NCBI GenBank assembly: GCA_028694275.1
Contig: JAQUTS010000020.1
Coordinates: 1-17,067, forward strand
Direction of reading: 5' to 3'
From: Candidatus Gastranaerophilales bacterium
Lineage (GTDB): Bacteria > Cyanobacteriota > Vampirovibrionia > Gastranaerophilales > CAJFVJ01
DNA: 17,067 nt
How positions within the stretch are numbered: the stretch's first letter is position 1; every line of letters starts with the position of its first letter. Below are positions 13,988 to 17,067 of the stretch, piece after piece. A program made the position numbers and the translations under genes. Below the pieces are notes generated by a model. That model was not told where the DNA came from. It saw only the letters and a list, made by a program, of their open reading frames with translations, and searched no databases.

Positions 13988-14028
13988 CACTTTGGAACTA
14001 ATTTTTTTGCAGGAGGGGGCTTCCAAAA

Positions 14029-14062
14029 ATTGTTAAGATGTTTTATAATAAAACTTAACAAT
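14029..14062. promoter_or_regulatory. Inverted repeat bracketing a TATAAT upstream of the NPF-rich gene
   Basis: ATTGTTAAG (14029-14037) and its exact complement CTTAACAAT (14054-14062) flank a central TTTTATAATAAAA that contains TATAAT (14044-14049). Inner bases TTTTA/TAAAA also pair. The arrangement looks like an operator over a promoter -10 box, 19 bases before the downstream ATG. The -35 region (TTCCAA near 14021-14026) is weak. Confidence 0.45.
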
Positions 14063-14080
14063 GTAATGAAAGGGTATTAG

Positions 14081-14347
14081 ATGGTCAGTCAATTAGCAAG
14101 CTTTATCGGAAACCAACTGACTCAATCGCAGCAATCGCCTCAGCAATTGCCTGTAAAAGAGGTAAAACCGGCTATTCAAAAAGTTGGAAATCCGAATCCT
14201 TTTAATGGGAATCCTTTTGTTACTGCAGGAATTAGCAATGATAATCAGACTTTTGGTAAAAACATGCCCGTACCCGGCGGGTTCTTTGCCGGTTATCATA
14301 ATGGCAAGCCAAATATAGTCGGTGCCAATTTATTCGTCGAAATTTAA
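14081..14347 (+). CDS. Small Q/N/P-rich orphan with NPF motifs, 88 aa
   Basis: I do not recognise this protein. It starts with a Gln/Ser/Pro-rich segment ('QLTQSQQSPQQLPV') and continues with 'NPNPFNGNPFVTAG' and 'NQTFGKNMPVPGGFFAGY', ending 'NIVGANLFVEI'. No signal peptide, cysteine or known domain is seen. The NPF/FxG wording recurs in other proteins of this window. The ribosome binding site is AAAGGG six bases before the ATG. The gene has its own promoter-like palindrome and a terminator directly after it, which supports a real single-gene transcript. Confidence 0.65.
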   Translation: MVSQLASFIGNQLTQSQQSPQQLPVKEVKPAIQKVGNPNPFNGNPFVTAGISNDNQTFGKNMPVPGGFFAGYHNGKPNIVGANLFVEI

Positions 14348-14364
14348 AATTTCAAATATAAAAT

Positions 14365-14393
14365 AAAAAAGCTCCTCCAATAGGGGCTTTTTT
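14365..14393 (+). terminator. Intrinsic terminator of the NPF-rich gene
   Basis: AAAAAAGCTCCT pairs with AGGGGCTTTTTT (one G-U pair) around a 5-base loop, 17 bases after the stop codon, ending in six T. Confidence 0.88.
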
Positions 14394-14405
14394 GTTGTTT
14401 GAAAT

Positions 14406-14446
14406 ACAGAAATCGGGCCGACTTTTTGAGCGGCCCTGTTTTCTGT
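14406..14446. terminator. Hairpin downstream of the first EF-hand gene
   Basis: GGGCCG (14415-14420) pairs with CGGCCC (14431-14436), and the outer arms ACAGAAA and TTTCTGT (14406-14412, 14440-14446) also pair. It lies 12 bases past the stop of the minus-strand EF-hand gene. The U-run is short on either strand, so its terminator role is probable rather than certain. Confidence 0.6.
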
Positions 14447-14458
14447 TAGAATGAAAAA

Positions 14459-15007
14459 TTATATTATGCTTGATGTAGCATAAGAAGAACTGCTGCTGCT
14501 ATCATCTGAATCGTCGGGATAGAAGATAGAAACATTTGAGCTGATTTTGTTCTTCAGTTCTGATATTTTGTCATTAACTTTTTTATTTGCACTGTAATAA
14601 CTGATTTCTGTTGATGAAATTTTGCCGTCACCATTTCTGTCAATTTGCCTAAAATTGGTAAGTATTGTGTTGAGATCCTCTGAACTCATTCCTGTAGAAG
14701 AGCCTGCTGTCATAAGCTGCTCATAGGTTAATCCTTGTTCACCCATTGTCGAAATAACATTGGACATTTCATCTGATGATATAGTACCGTCTTTGTTTTT
14801 GTCTATACCTTTGAAATTTGTTGTCAAATAACTCGAAAATGATGCTGCATTAGAATTACCGTAATAAAGGTATTTTGAGCCGCTATTTAGCAAGTCATTT
14901 TGAGTTATTCCTGTAGCACCGTCTTGCAGTGCCATTTGGTATGCGTTTTGCAAACCATAATATGAGCTCGCAAACAAAGAGCTCACGCTGCCTAAATTAG
15001 TCACCAT
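14459..15007 (-). CDS. EF-hand calcium-binding protein, 182 aa
   Basis: Two canonical 12-residue EF-hand loops are visible: 'DKNKDGTISSDE' (69-80) and 'DRNGDGKISSTE' (123-134). Both have Asp at 1 and 5, Gly at 6 and Glu at 12, so both should bind Ca2+. The loops are 54 residues apart, similar to a calmodulin-like lobe with a spacer. The N-terminus (MVTNLGSVSSLFASSYYG) is Ser-rich and not a Sec signal. The C-terminus has a poly-Ser/Asp run (164-178). The cellular role is unknown: it could be a Ca sensor, a buffer or a secreted protein. The ribosome binding site GGAG lies about seven to eight bases before the ATG. A second EF-hand gene lies directly upstream in the same direction. Confidence 0.88.
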   Translation of the reverse strand: MVTNLGSVSSLFASSYYGLQNAYQMALQDGATGITQNDLLNSGSKYLYYGNSNAASFSSYLTTNFKGIDKNKDGTISSDEMSNVISTMGEQGLTYEQLMTAGSSTGMSSEDLNTILTNFRQIDRNGDGKISSTEISYYSANKKVNDKISELKNKISSNVSIFYPDDSDDSSSSSSYATSSII

Positions 15008-15078
15008 ATTTAGTCTCCAACCATTTAACTTTCTTTCCTTACATATAGGAATAGTTTAGTATTGTATGGTTGTTTTGT

Positions 15079-15098
15079 AATCGTATACTTATACGATT
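15079..15098. repeat. Inverted repeat AATCGTATA/TATACGATT at the 3' end of the EF-hand gene
   Basis: The two nine-base arms (15079-15087 and 15090-15098) are separated by two bases. They span the stop codon of the minus-strand EF-hand gene. Only the plus-strand side is followed by T's, so it is poorly oriented as a terminator for that gene. Confidence 0.6.
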
Positions 15099-15592
15099 TT
15101 TTCTAAAGCGTCTTTGGCTTTATCCAAAATTTCAGGATGGTTTTTGACGTAATCAGAACCTTTTTTTACGAGACTTTGGATGTTTTGGGCTAAAAGACTT
15201 TTGGAATCATTACCTTGTGAAGGAGCGACACTCATAGGAGCAAAGCCTGATATAGAAAGACCATCCGCTGATTTTTGGAAGGCATTTTGTGCTGTATTAT
15301 CAATTTGCCAAATCCCTTTATTATTAACAAGAGAACCCATTTCGGTTGCGGATAATTGACCGTTTTTGTCTTTGTCTACTTCTGAAAATTTTTCTAAAAG
15401 TTTTTGCGCAAATTCGGGAGCTTCAGAGTTGTTCATTTCTTGATCAAAGATATAATTTTTTAATTCGGCTTGGCTGATGCCTGCTTTTTTGTCTTTATCA
15501 TAAGAGCTTATTTGCTGCATCATAGTTCTTTGCTGCATTTGCTCAGGCGTCATCACAGAACTATTGCCTATTGTTCCTATAGTATCGATCAT
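15089..15592 (-). CDS. EF-hand-like calcium-binding protein, 167 aa
   Basis: One canonical EF-hand loop, 'DKDKNGQLSATE' (73-84), and one degenerate loop, 'DKDKKAGISQAE' (32-43, Lys at 5 and Ala at 6), form a pair about 41 residues apart. This is the usual distance of an EF-hand pair. The N-terminus is Ser/Met/Gln-rich ('MTPEQMQQRTMMQQ') with no Sec signal. The C-terminal third is a helical Lys/Asp-rich segment ('YVKNHPEILDKAKDALEKIV'). The ribosome binding site is weak (ACGGG close to the ATG). Short inverted repeats with the same arms (ATCGTAT/ATACGAT) lie at both ends of the gene. Its function is unknown; with the neighbouring EF-hand gene it suggests a calcium-related pair. Confidence 0.83.
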   Translation of the reverse strand: MIDTIGTIGNSSVMTPEQMQQRTMMQQISSYDKDKKAGISQAELKNYIFDQEMNNSEAPEFAQKLLEKFSEVDKDKNGQLSATEMGSLVNNKGIWQIDNTAQNAFQKSADGLSISGFAPMSVAPSQGNDSKSLLAQNIQSLVKKGSDYVKNHPEILDKAKDALEKIV

Positions 15593-15613
15593 AACCCGTT
15601 TTTCCCCCGCATT

Positions 15614-15636
15614 TATCGTATTTTTATGATACGATA
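15614..15636. promoter_or_regulatory. Inverted repeat TATCGTAT/ATACGATA upstream of the EF-hand gene
   Basis: Perfect eight-base arms at 15614-15621 and 15629-15636 are spaced by seven bases, 22 bases upstream of the ATG. This is where a minus-strand -10 region would be. An operator role is plausible. The arms share ATCGTAT with the repeat at the other end of the same gene. Confidence 0.5.
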
Positions 15637-15675
15637 TTTTGCTTGAGGTTGAATCCTTTATATGGTCGAAATGTC

Positions 15676-16932
15676 CTATACGCAGGTCAAAAATATATTT
15701 TCTGCGATGGCTTTTAGGTTTTCATTTTTGATTTTTTGAAGAATATTTTCTTTGTTTTGTACAGAGCCTATTCCACCAATTGTTGAGAGTGTGATTATTG
15801 TTTCGCAGATTATGTTTTCATCATCACATTTTTCTAAAAAGCGAATTAGTTCTTTTGAAGCATAATCTATATTTAAGGTGGCAAATAGGTTTAGCGCAGC
15901 TATTTTTCGTTTTTTTGACCCGTTTTCGATTTCTTCAAAAAGATTGTCGATTTGTGCTTCCCAAAATGATTCAGGGTAGGAGTTTAGAAGATTGTAAATG
16001 TCTTCAAGCTCTGTTAGTGTGTTTTTGTCTTCATCGTATTTGTATTCATCATTTGCGTAGAATAATTCTATACGATTTTTGGCTTTTAATAATAGCTGAG
16101 AATATTTGCTTGATAGATCGGATCCTTGCTGTAAGTCTTCTAAAAGAGTCTGTATACAGGCTTTGACCTCAAAATTGAAGCATACGCTTAGTGGCCAAAC
16201 TTCGACAAGACCGGATAGTATGTTGTCAAAACATTCTAAGGCCATTTCTTGAATTTCTTTATTTTGAGCTCTGAATAAAGACGGGAGTTTTTCAAAAGAA
16301 GCAATTTCTCCTGCGATATGCTCTGACATTGTTGATTTTGACATTGCTTTAAGCATAGGCAAAAGAGCTTCTTTGTTATTATAAAGGCTCAAAAACTGCG
16401 CTGCATTTAGGATTTTCCACTCATCATCTGAGTCTAATAAATCAAGATAATATTTGTAAGAATCCTGATCTTTCATTTCGCCCAATGCCATTGCCGAATT
16501 ATCGGCAAGAGGTTTGTAATCGCTTTGAGAAGATTCAAACAAAAGGCTTGAGGCTTCGTCTTTTTGAATCAGGCAAAAAAACTTTGCGGCATAAGCTTTT
16601 TGTTGGTTTGTGCCATTTTTTAATATGGCGAGCATTTCTTCTTCTATTTCTTGGTTTCCGTATTCAGCAAGAGCTGAAGCTATAAACTCATCAAAATCAG
16701 GGCTGTGATAGTCCAAAAATTCAAACAAATTGGAGACATTATTAGGATTGCATGCATAGAAAAGCTTTTGCGCTGCGTTTCTTTTTATGAAATCTAAAAT
16801 ATAATCAGAATTTTCGATAAGACAAATCCAAGCATCTAAATCAGCATTATTGATTATTCTTTGGGCTGCTTCTTGTGAGAGGTTTTTGTCTTTTTTTAAT
16901 AAATCACCGGCTAGTTTGTTTTTTAAGTTCAT
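15676..16932 (-). CDS. HEAT-like alpha-helical repeat protein, 418 aa
   Basis: The protein is wholly alpha-helical in appearance and built of paired helices of 30-40 residues. It is typical of HEAT/armadillo-like scaffolds: 'RNAAQKLFYACNPNNVSNLFEFL', 'QQKAYAAKFFCLIQKDEASSLLF', 'NSAMALGEMKDQDSYKYYLDLL', 'LNAAQFLSLYNNKEALLPML' and, near the C-terminus, 'RKIAALNLFATLNIDYASKELIRFL'. No catalytic motif, signal peptide or membrane segment is seen, so it is probably a cytoplasmic protein-protein interaction scaffold. Its partner is unknown. The start has GGGAG nine bases upstream of the ATG, and a good promoter lies at 16973-17002. It is upstream of the two EF-hand genes, with an 83-base gap before the first. 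Confidence 0.82.
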   Translation of the reverse strand: MNLKNKLAGDLLKKDKNLSQEAAQRIINNADLDAWICLIENSDYILDFIKRNAAQKLFYACNPNNVSNLFEFLDYHSPDFDEFIASALAEYGNQEIEEEMLAILKNGTNQQKAYAAKFFCLIQKDEASSLLFESSQSDYKPLADNSAMALGEMKDQDSYKYYLDLLDSDDEWKILNAAQFLSLYNNKEALLPMLKAMSKSTMSEHIAGEIASFEKLPSLFRAQNKEIQEMALECFDNILSGLVEVWPLSVCFNFEVKACIQTLLEDLQQGSDLSSKYSQLLLKAKNRIELFYANDEYKYDEDKNTLTELEDIYNLLNSYPESFWEAQIDNLFEEIENGSKKRKIAALNLFATLNIDYASKELIRFLEKCDDENIICETIITLSTIGGIGSVQNKENILQKIKNENLKAIAENIFLTCV

Positions 16933-16972
16933 TCAGTTTTGCTCCCGCTAAGTCAGGTTTTTCTATCATACC

Positions 16973-17002
16973 ATTATATGCCTAAAATGTTTATCTTTGC
17001 AA
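16973..17002 (-). promoter_or_regulatory. Promoter of the HEAT-like gene
   Basis: On the minus strand, TTGCAA (16997-17002) and a perfect TATAAT (16973-16978) are 18 bases apart, with the -10 ending 40 bases before the ATG. Confidence 0.65.
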
Positions 17003-17017
17003 AGTAAAATTAAATTA

Positions 17018-17058
17018 TTGACAAATACTGCTTTTAGTTTGACAATCACTTATAGGAG
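17018..17058 (+). promoter_or_regulatory. Promoter and ribosome binding site for a plus-strand gene beyond the window
   Basis: A perfect TTGACA (17018-17023) is followed after 17 bases by GACAAT (17041-17046), then AGGAG (17054-17058). Nine bases follow to the window end, so a start codon is expected immediately past it. The short distance between -10 and AGGAG would place the binding site near the transcript's 5' end. A second TTGACA at 17039-17044 may belong to the same region. Confidence 0.45.
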
Positions 17059-17067
17059 CCTTTTTGG

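Noticed and set aside
1..17067. CRISPR arrays, tRNA/rRNA genes, insertion sequences, prophage genes
   Set aside because: No regularly spaced repeats, no T-loop or anticodon-like segments, and no transposase, integrase or phage-like proteins were found on either strand.

Overview
The window looks like a low-GC chromosomal segment from an uncultured gut-type member of the Cyanobacteria sister lineage (Melainabacteria/Vampirovibrionia, most likely Gastranaerophilales). This is an inference. It rests on the AT-rich sequence, on full-length housekeeping genes mixed with many short N/S/Q-rich orphan proteins, and on short N-terminal tags such as 'QMNFGEY' and 'QNVAFKR' that I associate with that group. 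No phage, transposase, CRISPR array, tRNA or rRNA is seen. No gene-free stretch exceeds 300 bases.

Layout. Positions 1-3222 hold the 3' end of a VOC (glyoxalase-like) gene, a convergent N-rich orphan, an APC amino-acid transporter, and a convergent MscS channel gene that overlaps the transporter gene by 4 bp. Positions 3386-4060 hold ndk facing a small [4Fe-4S] ferredoxin gene across a shared hairpin terminator. Positions 4222-7303, all on the minus strand, hold a zinc-ribbon protein, phosphopentomutase (deoB) and a diverged sugar-nucleotidyltransferase-like protein. Positions 7500-8900 hold a two-gene operon of related YD/MORN-like repeat proteins. Positions 9008-10604 hold the rqcP-eno operon, ending in a palindromic interspersed repeat and a terminator. 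Positions 10698-11900 (minus strand) hold a Cys-based phosphatase and, upstream of it, a two-HTH XRE regulator, separated by a structured A-tract/palindrome region. Positions 12058-13987 hold pth and bioA, translationally overlapped. Positions 14081-16932 hold a small NPF-rich orphan, two EF-hand proteins and a HEAT-like repeat protein. The window ends in a probable promoter and ribosome binding site for a plus-strand gene beyond the edge.

How the genes relate. The core genes serve glycolysis (eno), nucleotide balance (ndk, deoB), translation rescue (pth, rqcP) and biotin synthesis (bioA). They do not form one pathway. The accessory genes share a style: short, hydrophilic, no signal peptide, with Ca- or Zn-binding motifs or repeat modules.

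The most notable oddities are an NDK whose Kpn loop is about ten residues short, an enolase ending in an alternating Gly-Cys tail with five cysteines, the nucleotidyltransferase-like orphan, and several strong inverted repeats placed on promoters or gene ends. I do not see a single convincing multi-gene new system. The best candidates for new biology are the modified housekeeping proteins and the tagged orphan families.
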